DNA of 64,000 bases from NCBI GenBank assembly GCA_003049435.1, contig PYSQ01000079.1, forward strand, positions 26,333-90,332, in the 5' to 3' direction. Shown here piece after piece: positions 30,295 to 41,282 of this stretch; within the stretch, counting starts at the first letter, position 1, and each line of letters opens with the position of its first letter. The stretch comes from Nakataea oryzae (lineage: Eukaryota > Ascomycota > Sordariomycetes > Magnaporthales > Magnaporthaceae). The notes below the pieces were generated by a model. It ran no database searches. It was given only the letters and a program-made list of their open reading frames with translations, and was not told where the DNA came from. Both the position numbers and the translations under genes were made by a program.

Positions 30295-32055
30295 ATGGGC
30301 AGACCACGAAGCAGCGATGGCGCCTCGGACGCAAGCCAGGTCGACGACGTGGGCGCGGCCCGGGACGACGGCGCGCCCGCCAAGGCCCCCGTCCCCGGCG
30401 GGCTTGTCAACCAGGCGCACCCCGAGCTGTACCTCGAGGCCCTGGCGCGCTACCCCAACGACGAGTCCATCGACGCGGCCGACGAGAAGCGTCTGGTGCG
30501 CAAGCTCGACATGCGCCTGCTCCCGCTGCTCGGCATCTGCTACTTCTTCTACGTATGTGTCGCGCCGTAAAAAAAACCCCTCCTGACGGGCGGGCTGCTC
30601 GTGCTCGTGCTGACGCCGCGCCTCCCCGGGCCCGTGCAGTATGTCGACAAGACGACGCTGTCGTACGCCGCCATCTTCGGCCTCAAGGACGGCCTGGGCC
30701 TCAAGGGCGAGGAGTACGCGTGGCTCTCGAGCAGCTTCTACTTTGGCTGGCTCATCTGGGCTATCCCGTCCAACCTCATCATGCAGCGCTGCCCACCCGC
30801 CTACTACCTGGCCTTCAACATCTTCATGTGGGGCGCCCTGCTCATGGCCCAGGCGGCGGCGCAGAACTTTGCCGGCCTGCTGGCCCTGCGCGTGCTCTCG
30901 GGCGCCTTCGAGGCCATCGCCGACCCGGCCTTCATGCTCGTCACCTCCATGTACTACACGCGCGCCGAGCAGCCGTCGCGCATCTCGGCCTGGTACGCCT
31001 GGAACGGCATCGGCGTCGCGGGCGGCGGCCTGATCGGCTACGGCATCGGCCACCTCAAGGGCTCCCTCGCCTCGTGGCGCTACGAGTTCCTGGTCGTGGG
31101 CGCCTTCTGCTCCGCCTGGGCCGTGGCCCTGGCCCTGCTGCTGCCCAACTCGCCGCGCACCATCTGGGGCTTCTCGCGCGACGAGAAGCTCATCATGATT
31201 GCGCGCATGCGCCGCAACCAGACGGGCGTCGAGCAGCGCCGCATCAACTGGGCCCAGATCCGCGAGGCCTACGCCGACTACAAGACGTGGCTCTTCACCC
31301 TGCTGGGCTTCGTCGCAAACATACCCAACGGCGGCATCTCAAACTTCTCCACCCTCGTCATCCAGGGCCTGGGCTTCAACACGTTCGAGACGGCCCTGCT
31401 CGGCATCCCGCAGGGCGCCCTGGTCGTCATTTGGATCGGCCTCGGCGCCCTGGCCAACCGCTTCATGCCCAACAACTGCCGCACCCTGATCTGCGCCGCC
31501 TTCATGATCCCGACCATTGCCGGCGCCCTGGGCTTTCTGCTGGCGCCCGCAGACGCCTACGTCGGTCGCCTGGTTTGCTTGTAAGCTCCGCGCGCCCTGC
31601 CATCCCATTTCCCTCTGTGCCATCATTTCCGCGACACCCGTCTGACTGACCTCCTCCTGAACCACGACAGCTACCTGACCGGCTCGTACCAAGCCTCGTT
31701 CGTCATCTCGCTGTCCCTCATCACGTCCAACACGGGCGGCCAGTCCAAGAAGATGATCGTGTCGGGCATGATCTGGTTCGGCGCCTGCATCGGCAACATC
31801 GTCAGCCCCTTCTTCTACAAGTCGGACCAGGCTCCCAAGTACCCGCTCGGCATCGGCTCGCTCCTGGTAGCCAACTGCGTCGAGCTCGCTCTCTTTTTCG
31901 TGTTCCGCTACGCCTTCATCTGGGAAAACAAGAAGAAGGAACGCCAGCGGCAGGAGCTGCGCGAGGGCGGAGGTGCATTCGTCGGCGAAGAGAGCGCCAC
32001 TGCCTTTACGGACTTGACGGACAAGGAGAACCCAAACTTTGTCTATGTGTACTGA
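30295..32055 (+). CDS. MFS transporter, allantoate permease / Dal5-type anion:cation symporter
   Basis: Plasma-membrane proton-coupled uptake of organic anions; family members carry allantoate, ureidosuccinate, nicotinate, pantothenate or dipeptides. Exons 30295-30552, 30640-31580 and 31671-32055 join (FFY|YVDKTTLSYAA; LVCF|YLTGSYQ) to 527 residues. The hydrophilic N-terminus of about 70 residues ends in KLDMRLLPLLGICYFF (TM1). YVDKTTLSYAAIFGLK and WLSSSFYFGWLIWAIPSNL are typical of the ACS family. LRVLSGAFEAIADPAFML precedes a cytosolic loop with MRRNQTGVEQRRINW. TWLFTLLGFVANIPNGGISNF starts the second six-helix bundle. The C-terminal tail is charged. Introns are 87 and 90 nt. Substrate is not predictable from the sequence. 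Confidence 0.94.
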
Positions 32056-32302
32056 TTAATAGTCGGGAGCCAAAGTGGCAGCTCCAGAGTAGCAGGGTGT
32101 TTGTGAAAATATCCTGTTGTACCCAGAATACTCGAAACGTCCAGACACCTCTACCCAGTTCCATGGCCCCTGGATCATGGCATGCGAGGTCGATATGTAC
32201 AAGCTGCGCTCCGGTATATGTCCTCCACCAGTACACCTACACTCTTCTGGTAGTCCGCGAGCGAAGAGGCTCTTGCAATTCACCGTTAAGAAGGGGGACT
32301 GC

Positions 32303-33466
32303 TCAAGAAAACCACGGCTTCCCGACCGCTGCCGCAACCGCCTGCGCCACAAGCTTCTGGATCTGCACGCCCGGGTGGTAGTCGTTGAACCACAGGCAGC
32401 TGACCCCGTCGGAGTTGAAGCAGGTGGCGTCGGGGGCACCATAGGCCTTTGGATTGTTGATGGGCTTGTCGAATGCCGCGGTCGTGTCGACGAGCCATGT
32501 AGTGACGCCCTTGTTCTTGGCCCTGAAGGAGACGAGCTTGCTGGCCAGGAGGTCATTGTACTGCTTGATCGCCCTCTGCAGCAGCGCCAGCCCGTCTGGG
32601 CCGTTTGAATTGATCATCAGGGGCGTCTTGTGTGTGGCTGGTAAGGGGTGAAGTCATGTCCGTCAGAGCCGCCGTCCTTTAGAGTGTTTTTTTTTCTTCT
32701 CTTTTTCTCCCTCGGGCTGGGGAAAAACGCCGAGGTTCGACTTACGCGGAACGCCGAGCAGCACAAACATGCGCAGCCCTCCATCGTACAGGACCTGCAG
32801 CTGCTCAAAGTACCTGTCCACAACCCTCACCAGCAGCTCTGCCGCCCCGGCCGAGCCGTACGTGTTTCCAACGTCGTTGACGCCCATCCAAACCCCGACC
32901 AGCGTGTCCGCGGCCGGCCACGACGACTGCGACGACGACGCCGCCGCCGCCGCTTGCCGCGGCGGGACGGGGAGGTCCCGCCCGAACTGGGCGACCTGGT
33001 CGACGAGGGACGAGACCTCGGGGCTGTAGGGCCGCACGAGGGTGGCGTCGGTGGTGGCGCCGCCCGAGGCGAGGTTGTAGGCGCGCGTGGCGGACGCGTT
33101 GAGCCGCGTCGCGACGAGGCCGACCCAGTTGAGCCCGCCGCTCGTCGTCCAGCCCGGGAGCGGCGGGTTGCCGAGCGGGTTCTGCGGGCTCGGCATGGAG
33201 AGGCTGGTGTTGAAGCCGGTCTGGGAGTACGAGTCTCCGCTGTAGGTGTGGGGAGGGGTTTTTTTTTCTTGTTATTATTGTGTCTCTTAAGGGCCGGGTT
33301 GCTTCTGTTTTTTTTTTCCATGCCGCGCGTCGGGTGCAGTGGCTTACAATGTCACCAGGTTCTTGACCTTGGACGGGCTCGGGGGCTGGGGCGAGACCAT
33401 TGCCCGCGCGCTGGCCGTCAGGGCGAGCCCGAGGGCGAGGGCGGCAGAGATTGTATATCGGGCCAT
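32303..33466 (-). CDS. Secreted GDSL/SGNH esterase, CE16-type acetylesterase
   Basis: CE16 enzymes remove acetyl groups from plant hemicellulose oligosaccharides outside the cell. Exons 33348-33466, 32746-33239 and 32303-32637 join as VTF|GDSYSQTGF and GVP|PTHKTPLM, giving 315 residues. Residues 1-22 are a signal peptide. Block I FGDSYSQTGF has the nucleophile Ser. SGGLNWVG and NLASGGATTDA give the oxyanion Gly. GVNDVGNTYG is block III (Asn). WFNDYHPG holds the D-x-x-H pair. Several Asn-x-Ser/Thr sites are present. Introns are 108 nt each (32638-32745 and 33240-33347). Alternative: another SGNH esterase with similar fold, but the FGDSYSQTGFN start is characteristic of this family. It runs tail-to-tail with the MFS permease, leaving about 250 bp. 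Confidence 0.92.
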
Positions 33467-34099
33467 TGAGAGGTCGGCGGGTCTTTTGGGGCACGGTGAT
33501 GGCACAGGCTTGCAAGATTAGGGAGATGCATCGCGGCTCGTCACGATGGCCCATCCCTTATATACACTACCAACAATCTAGAAGCACGCCCTTCTCCGGC
33601 CATCAAACTTTGCGCATGGGAACGAAAATACGACCTAGTCATTGGTGGAAACTTTGATACATTGACAGGAAACATGAAGGCGAGCAGCAGTGGACGGTGG
33701 AAAGGGCAGTGTCATGCGGGGGCTCGGAAGAGGCACTTCCCGACCCCGATGCGGCATTACCCGGCCACAGTGTCCGTCTGGCGGCGTCGTGACCGGAATT
33801 TTTCTGAGCGGCTCAGGGGTACGCAGTGGGAGCCAATTATCCTCGTTTGGTCGGTCCAGGGACATAAGACGGGAGGGATTACATCTGCAAACCATCACGG
33901 CACAAGTCACAGGATTCCTGATGCAATGTAATAGCGAATTAGGATTGACCGGTATGTGCAGCTATTTACGTTATTATCCTGCCAGGCAGTTACTGGCACT
34001 GTCGTTTCATACATTCCCTCCTTGCCTTTCATTTCTCATGGCGTGAATTTCATGGGACTGGGTCACCATTCATGGGGTGGATTGACCGCCAGAGAAGTT
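33467..34099. other. Intergenic between two minus-strand genes
   Basis: 633 bp with the esterase promoter (TATA at 33557-33564) and the 3' flank of the next gene. No gene recognised. Confidence 0.5.
33557..33564 (-). promoter_or_regulatory. TATA box, GDSL esterase gene
   Basis: TATATAAG on the minus strand, 91 bp upstream of the ATG at 33466. Confidence 0.55.
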
Positions 34100-35693
34100 C
34101 TAGGCAGCAACGCGGAGGGCGGCCTTCTTGGCGCGGGCAGCAGCGAGAAGAGCCTCCTCCTCAGGAGAGACCTTGACGACGGCGTCGGTGGTCACCTTGT
34201 ACGCGGCGTCGGACACAGCCTCGAGGCGTTCGGCGGGGTAGCCGGCGATGGAGCGCCGGCGACGGACCGAGATGGGGCCGGCGGCGGCGGCAGAGGTGGC
34301 GGCAGCGGGCTCAGTGGCGGTGGCAGCAGGGACCGGCGCCGAGGTAGGGGTGGGAGTGGGGGTCGGGGTGGGGCGGACGACGACGGGGCAGTTCTGGTCC
34401 TCGATGAAGAGGCCGCTCTGTGGGAAGGGGTCAAGAGGGCCCCAGATGTTGCCGTCGGCGTCGGCGCCAACGCCCTTGGTCAGGAAAGCCATCTCGGAGA
34501 AGTCGTGCGACACGGGGGCCACGCCGGGGACGTCCTGCTCGCCGGGGACCCAGACGTTGACGGGCTGGACGTAGGTGCCGGCAATCAGGCCGTTCTTGGT
34601 GGTGCGGGTCTTGGCGATGCCGCCGATCTCGGCCGTGACGCGGTACTCGCGGGTGTAGCGCGAGAGCAGGTCGTTGCGGTACTCGAAGCGGTTCTGGACG
34701 TTGCGGCCGCCGCGCAGGCCCATGCTGGCAATGATGCGGTCCGTGGTGGCGCCGGTGCAGGGGTGCACGTCCATGGCGTAGAGCGAGACGGTGGCGCGGT
34801 TGTTGGAGACGAAGCCGATGAAGCGCGTCTCGGCGATCTCGGCGTTGGGGTTGGGGTTGTCGATGCCGAGGCGGGCGAGCTCCATGCGCACGTAGACGAT
34901 GTCGCCGATGGTGGTGATCTGGGTGTTCTGCGCGACAATGCTGAAGACGACAACCTCGTTGCCCTTCCTCATGCCCTGCCAGGTGATGAAGTCGCCGGCC
35001 TGGAGAGGCGCCATGACCATCGGGTCAGGGGCTACAAAGGTGCCCGGGCCGGCGAAGGGGCGGTTGCTCAGGGGGCAGAGGGGGTCGGTGGTGTTGCGGG
35101 GAATGCACATGGGGAAGCCCGAGAAGGAGGTGATGCTGGGGCTCTGGTCGTCAGCCGTCATCTCGGGGGCGCCATCGTATCCCTTGGAGAAGACGGCGTT
35201 GGGGTCCGAGATGCGGATCTTGGGACCGTTGAGGATCTGCAGGCTGCCGTCGGCGAAGTCGACGCTCTCGATGAAGCCGCTCGCGAGGCCCTCAAAGAAC
35301 TCGTAGATGACGATCTGGGCGACGCGAGGCACGTTGTTGATGTAGTTACCGATAACCTGGAGCGAGTCGTGTCAGTGTGAGGCTCATGGATCTGCCAGTC
35401 GCAGGGGACCAAGGAGGTCTTACCAGAGTCTCGAAGCCGTTGAACTCGGCCTTCTTGGCGGCAAAGTCCTTGAACGGAACCCAGGCGGCGGGGAACTGCA
35501 CCAGAACGTTCTTGGGGACCTGCATGGTGAAGCCGCCGACGGAGATGGTGCCGCCAGTGTTGTAGACGTCGCTCGAGACAGTGACGTCCTCGAGGCCACC
35601 CTGGACCCAGAGAGGGGCATCCTGGGCCAGAACACCCGAGAGGGCGACGGCGAACAGGAGAACGAAAAAGTTCCTGAGAGTGGAGAACGCCAT
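34100..35693 (-). CDS. Secreted protein of unknown function, conserved-looking
   Basis: Exons 35424-35693 and 34100-35356 join in phase 0 (FETL|VIGNYINN), 508 residues, 67-nt intron. Residues 1-23 (MAFSTLRNFFVLLFAVALSG) are a signal peptide. The body is rich in beta-type sequence: WVQGGLEDVTVSSDVYNTGG, VGGFTMQVPKNVLVQFP, then CIPRNTTDPLCP, VMAPLQAGDFITWQG, and MDVHPCTGATTDRI. A Pro-Thr hinge (PTPTPTPTPT) leads to a basic, Ala-rich C-terminus with an RRRR motif. There is no GPI tail or membrane helix. Codon use and long uninterrupted sequence indicate a real, probably well-expressed gene. I do not recognise a catalytic motif. The beta-rich body with a Pro/Thr linker suggests an extracellular binding or matrix protein. 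Confidence 0.88.
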
Positions 35694-37892
35694 CTTGAAG
35701 ACTCCTCAGGGCAGTGAAGCCGTGTAGGAGGTGGCGGGGGAGGTGAACCGGGTATCAACGAGTGCTGGAGAGGCAGACAGGCCTGTAACACCACTGCTTG
35801 CCGGGGGAGGATGGTGGCAGGCGGGATGAGGAGAGGAAAGCAGACAGCAGTTAGACAGAGGATCGCGGCGTCTTTTATCCTCCAGATCGTCGTGCCGCGT
35901 CGGCTCCGTTTGCCCAACAGTTGACTCCGAGTCTGGGAAGATTTGCGTGATCTCTCGCCCGACCACTCCGGCCAGGAAGCCCTCGCCAGATCCTGCCGTC
36001 TGGCGTGCACATTGAGATAACCTCTCAGGGGCAGGGTGGGCCCTTCAGGCGGGAGCAACGGCGCCAAGACGATGGCGGATCGATTGACAAAGCACGCCGA
36101 GGCCGTTGAGGTTCAACTCTAGGCGACGCCAAGAACAATCACCCGCAGTGTCTTGAGGCATCGTGTGGCTGGCCGGCCGGCGGCATGGGTCGTCGCGCGG
36201 TGCAAAAGTCGGCTCCCCCTGCTCTGGCGAAAGGTCCGTGGGTGGCGCGCGCTGCAGAAGGCGGCAGGGCGAGGCTGCAGTCGAGATATTGCACTCTGGC
36301 TTGGCGCTGCAGGACCGAACGCTCGTCGCGCTCCGCGGGGGGGCCCCAGCGGCGAGGGTGGGAGAGGAGGAGGGTGCGGTGCCAAGGCCCAAACTCACAT
36401 TAAGTATATTTATTAGGAAATGGCCAGGGACCCGGGAGGGCGGTGGCAAACGGACGGCGGCCGGGATGGGCCTGGACGCGGGCGGGGCGGCCCATTATCC
36501 CACTCTGGACGTGGAGGGCGACGGATGGGGGATGGTGGAGGGGGTATTATTCATGACTTGGGGGGTGGCTCTGGGCGTGGATGCCAGCTGCTCCTCCCCA
36601 TCCTCTGTGCGAGGAGCCCGAGTGGCTGTCAGCCGGCCCTCCCCCCACGAACCGGGGCCACCACCGCCGGCTTTCTCGTGCTCGAGGGACCGGCCTCGGC
36701 CAATATCGCCAGGACTTTCCCTGTTACGGACGGGCTGCGGGCTGCTGGCTGCTGGCTGGCCCGCCGAGGGGCGTGTGGCCAGGCGTGCGGGGTCGCGGGC
36801 GTGCGGGATGCCAGAGTGACGAGATGGCTTCAAATATTGCCAAGGCCCGAGATGCATGTTCACCACCAAGGCAAACATTGCAGGGTCACGCTCGGGATGA
36901 CTGGTATCCGGTGGGAGTTCTTCATGGCGCCACGAGGTCACCGGTCGGGACGCGGGCGGCCACATGAGGGCTGCTGCGGGGGGTGACCAGCCGTTCGTTG
37001 CCTGCATGTCTGGCACGAACGAGCGAGGGCGTCGTTCACGGCTGTGTTTGTGTTTGCTGGCTGCATGTGGGCGCTGGGTGCAGGGAGGGTGCATGAAGTC
37101 GCGGTTGGCAGACATTCCCAGCCAGGACTGCCTGGTGGCTCCTTCCCTGGGCCGCCCCTGCCTGTTGGGTTGCGACTGCTTCAAACGGCCTTTGCTCCTC
37201 GCTTCTCCTTTTCTCGTCCCGCGTCCAGCGTGCCTAATTGTGCGTTCCCCGCTCCCTCATTTACGCATTTGGCTGGCACTTAGTCAGGGAATGCGGCGCG
37301 CAGAAAAGCATCGCGGGCTTCCCGGGCTGCCCCTGGGGGCAAAGGCATGCTTAAAAGGCCGCAAACAAGGTTATGTCCTGCCCTTACCGGCCCACCAGAG
37401 GGGCGGCATCGAGTCGGGTGGCTGTGCGGAATGGCGTCGATCGGCTCGACCTGCCAGCCAGAGCGCTAAGCATCGTCAAGCCCGCGACGCTGGGGCTGAT
37501 GCTGGCCCCACACCTCTATCGAGCGCTCCTGGCGCTGCTCGATCAGCTTCTGCAGCGCGGGTGGGCCGCTGAAGGAAAAGGGGACGAGGGCACTGACTGC
37601 TGAAGAATGCAAAGGATGCAAAGGATGCAGAGGAGAGGAGGTACGGGGGGCTCGAGCGTCGGTTCCGTATCCACGGTCGTGAAAGCGCAGCGGCACTGCG
37701 AGACCCGCGCGGGTGGGGCCCTGGGTGGGGCGCCTGCGACTGCCATCCTGGATTGCCATGCATTACCAATAAGTGCCTGGCGCTGTTGGCCAATGAGCAA
37801 CAGCATTTTCTGCCAGTCGTGCCTGCCGCTAGCGAGGTAGCTGCCAAGGGAACGGCCGCTTTCCCCGTGCCCGCGCTACATCGCTACATGGA

Positions 37893-37926
<34 letters not shown>
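37893..37926. repeat. CA dinucleotide microsatellite
   Basis: Uninterrupted CA/AC run of about 17 units, followed by imperfect continuation (TCACACATACACAC). Confidence 0.9.
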
Positions 37927-37932
<6 letters not shown>

Positions 37933-40900
37933 ATACACACGCCCCTCCCTGCTCCTCCAGAGCTATTTTGGTCGCCCTAGTCCAATCCAGGTTTCGCTCC
38001 CTCTGCCGTCCGATTCCAGCCTAGCTTCCCGATCCTGCCACCGTAGTGCCTGCCTAGACTAGTTCCTGCCTTCCCAGACTAGTGCCTGCTTAGTTAGCCT
38101 AGCGCCTGCCCTGCGCCTGTGCCAACCACGATTTGCAAACAGGCAGCCAAGTGATCGATCCACGGCCACGACAGGCGCCTCAGCCGCCCTCCAGCAACCC
38201 CGCGCGCTCGACAACAACATCGATCGATACTGCAACGGCGCGTTCAACCTCTTTGCTTCTTGCACACCCTTTTATATCGCCCCCTCCCTCGACGCTTTTA
38301 TCGGCGCCAAGCTTCCTGCCCGCTCCGCTTCCCCCCTGCCATCCTCGACTCGCCAGCATGGCAGCAGCGAGGGCAACTCTAGACGGCCCTCGCGGCCAGA
38401 CGCTCGCGAAAAGTGACAGCGCACATGGCCCTGGCCGAGACGGTGTGTTCACCGCGCGCTGCCGCACTGGGACCCGTGGGAAAAAGCCGCACCGGGCCTT
38501 GGCGGCCCATGGTGGCTAACGTCGGTTAGGTCGAAGGTCCCCCAGCTTCGCGAAGGCGGGTAGGGCTTGGCGCCCAGGGATGATCCCTTGCGGTGCGACG
38601 CTAGTCCCTTGTCGGGCGGCAGAGCAGCAACATGGCGACCCGACCTGCTGTCTGCCCGCGCCGGCCTAGCGTCGCCTTCTGCGCGTCGAGTGCCGACGGA
38701 GCTTTTCGTTGACTCGGAAGCGAGATCAGCAACGACAAGCATAGCCGCGCGCGGTGGTATTGCGGCACCCGCGCCCGACTCGCTGCCTCGCATGGGCTCT
38801 CAGCCCCCAGGCTGCCACAGCCACAAGGTCATGTGCCCACCCGCGCTCGAGCCGTCTGTCTCAGGTCGTGCTGCTTGCAAAAAGAAAAAGAAAAAAGGTC
38901 GCCGAGCCAAGAAATGCCTGGTGCCTGGTGGTTAGCAGCCCCCGCAACCATGACCGTCTGCCTCGCCGCTGATTGGCGCGCACCAGCCTCGCCGGTGGGC
39001 ACGGCTCATCCCGTCTCTCTCGTCCAGACTTTCCTCCCGCAGCTCAACACAGCAATGCCCCTGTTGATCAGGCCCAACCGCCGCCGTGCCCCAAATTGCA
39101 GCAGCCTCTGGAAAGACGCCAACAGGATCCTGACGGCCGCCACCGGCTGAGCACTGCCCTGCGGGCTCGTTGCCTTCCTCGGCCCCGAAGATTGCATCAT
39201 GGGCCAGGCCCGCCCACGCCAAGCCAGACGGCCGACGAGGGCAGGCACCACTTGCCTCGCCCGCTCTGATCACACCCATTCGCAAAGATGGAGGTGCGCA
39301 CCGCGCTCGGCACAAAATCCTCCCGAGTATTGAACCACAGCTACATGCCATTAGTGATGACGGCACGTTCCCATTGCCCCCGTGATATAAACAGACGTCC
39401 GCCGAATCCTCATTGGCCGCCCAGGGGGTGTATGGCCTTGCTGCAGTCAAGACAACGACGGACCGGGGTGGCGACTAAAGTACCTGATACGCAGAAACCC
39501 TGATGGAAGCCCGAGTGGCTCCCGGCTCAACCAATCGTGGCCGGCGATCAAGGGCGCCGCGGCCGCCAGTGCACTTTCCCCGGCCCCCCGTCCTTCCCAG
39601 GCCCTCCATGCTTGCACGACTCACGGCCGGGGCGCGACTAGAAAATGTATGGGCCCCCACGGTGCCGTATCCGCTCAGCAACAGGGCCGCCTCTCGCGCA
39701 TCCATGCCGGCGAAATCGGGAAACAAGCGGCGAGGACCATGCCACCGCCTTCGGTCGACCAAAAGAGACTCCCCCTGGCACCCTTGCGGGCGAGCCCGCC
39801 GAGACGGCGAGTTAGCGCACTCCACACCTGGCCCAGGCTGGCGACCCTTGTAAGTCGATGCGCTTTTTTCCTTTTTTTTCTGTCCCTCGATCCGTCTTCC
39901 CCTTCCCCGTTCCCTCTACAGACTAGCCTTTGTTTAGCCAGCCGCCCCAAAGCTGGTCCACTGTCATCTCGAGTCAGACCTGTCTCGGTATCTTGGCATG
40001 TTTTTATGGTTAAGGCTCCTAGATACGCTAGCTCATCCTTGCCCACGTGTACCTCTGTTTGACTTCTAGCTCTTGGGTGATACACCTAACCGGTCCCTGT
40101 GGTAGCACTCTTCCCCCCTGAATTCCATCGCCATCTCACGGCCATCCCGGCCGGGTTTAGGCTAGGGGACACCCCAGACCCTTCCAGTAACAACTGCGGC
40201 GGACCAAAAGGCACGCTGCCAGGGTTCCAGGAATATAGGAATACGCCCAGTTCACATAGGAGTGGAAACCCAGCGCCGCACTATTCCCTGCTGGCCGTAT
40301 CCGGTGTCAGCCTGCTGCAGCTCTGCAGCTTCTCTCTTCCCCACCCCCGTTTTTTTGTATATTAACTAGAGGAGATTGTTCACGACCGTGAAGGAGTCTT
40401 GGCATTGCTCTGTGCGTCAAGGGTCGCTCTGATATCGCGCACTACCACCCGCCACTCAACACCCCCTCACGTCTCCCCTGGTGCTCCGAGAGTACGACCC
40501 TGGCGGCTGAAAGGTTGTTGCCTTATCCACAACCTGGCTGCACGTTCGAAGCACGCCACCCAAGCAGTGAAGCCTATCGCCATCGGCCTCATGCGTATTC
40601 TCCACCCAAGACACCGTCGTGCGCCGGCGAGGTGCCTCGATCAGGCAAGGTGACCTGTCTGGGTTACCCACTCGCCTACGCGAGCACCTGCAAGGGCTGT
40701 GATATTGGCTCCCGACCCCTCCCCGTGACGGATCTGGGAGGCTCAGAACAAGCATATCCGGGTGGCTAGGTTGCAACGGGCCGCTATCTCGTTTCCTCGC
40801 TCGAGGGGTGGATCGGAACGCTTGGCGACTCTCTCGACAGGCAACCGTAGGCGAGCATGACATCCTCATCGCGCGCCAGATACGACGACAGGACTCTCGA

Positions 40901-41040
40901 TCGTGCCAAGAGGAACGTGTATCGGCTGGGCCCTCAGACTCCTGGTCCCACCGGCGTCCTCGATCTCGACAAGGTGGCTGAAGACTCTTATCAGATTCCC
41001 GAACGCGAATCCTGCGATCTTTGGGTGCCTCGCGATGTGT

Positions 41041-41048
41041 TATATAAA
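41041..41048 (+). promoter_or_regulatory. TATA box, multicopper oxidase gene
   Basis: TATATAAA 235 bp before the ATG at 41283, followed by a pyrimidine-rich leader typical of a strongly expressed fungal gene. Confidence 0.55.
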
Positions 41049-41091
41049 CAACCCTTTCCTCCCTCAACTGCTGCCTTCTTCTTTCTCCCAT

Positions 41092-41136
41092 CCTCATCCT
41101 CTGGCTCCTCATCCTCTGGCTTCTCATCCTCTGGCC
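41092..41136. repeat. Three copies of a 15-nt CT-rich repeat
   Basis: Units of CCTCATCCTCTGGCT, nearly perfect, within the presumed 5' UTR of the multicopper oxidase. Confidence 0.85.
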
Positions 41137-41282
41137 ATACACTCTCAGGACCATCAGCGTTTGGACTTTGACTAGTTCCATCGCCCTCTCTTCCCTACTG
41201 CTTGGATCCCCCCTCGGCGGCTTTTGGCCCCATTCCTTCTCTCTCCTCCTCCCCCTTTATCTTTGTCTCTCACCCGCCCAGT

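Larger units (their letters stand above)
35694..41282. other. 5.6-kb gene-free divergent spacer
   Basis: Between the secreted unknown (minus) and the multicopper oxidase (plus). Open frames on both strands are Arg/Pro/Ala-rich and overlap each other, with no family-like sequence. It contains a CA microsatellite (37893-37926), degenerate GACTAGT(T/G)CCTGC repeats (38045-38115), a TATA box (41041) and a 15-nt tandem repeat (41092-41136). The part 35,700-36,000 is the promoter/leader of the minus gene, including GGATAAAAGA at 35871-35880. I see no RNA gene or transposon. Confidence 0.6.

Noticed and set aside
33956..35380. 474-codon plus-strand frame rich in Gly/Val/Asp
   Set aside because: Antisense shadow of the secreted protein gene at 34100; composition typical of reverse frames.
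36163..37184. Possible genes in the 36-37 kb spacer (218 and 229 codons)
   Set aside because: Overlapping frames on both strands with Arg/Pro/Gly bias, no signal, motif or splice pattern.
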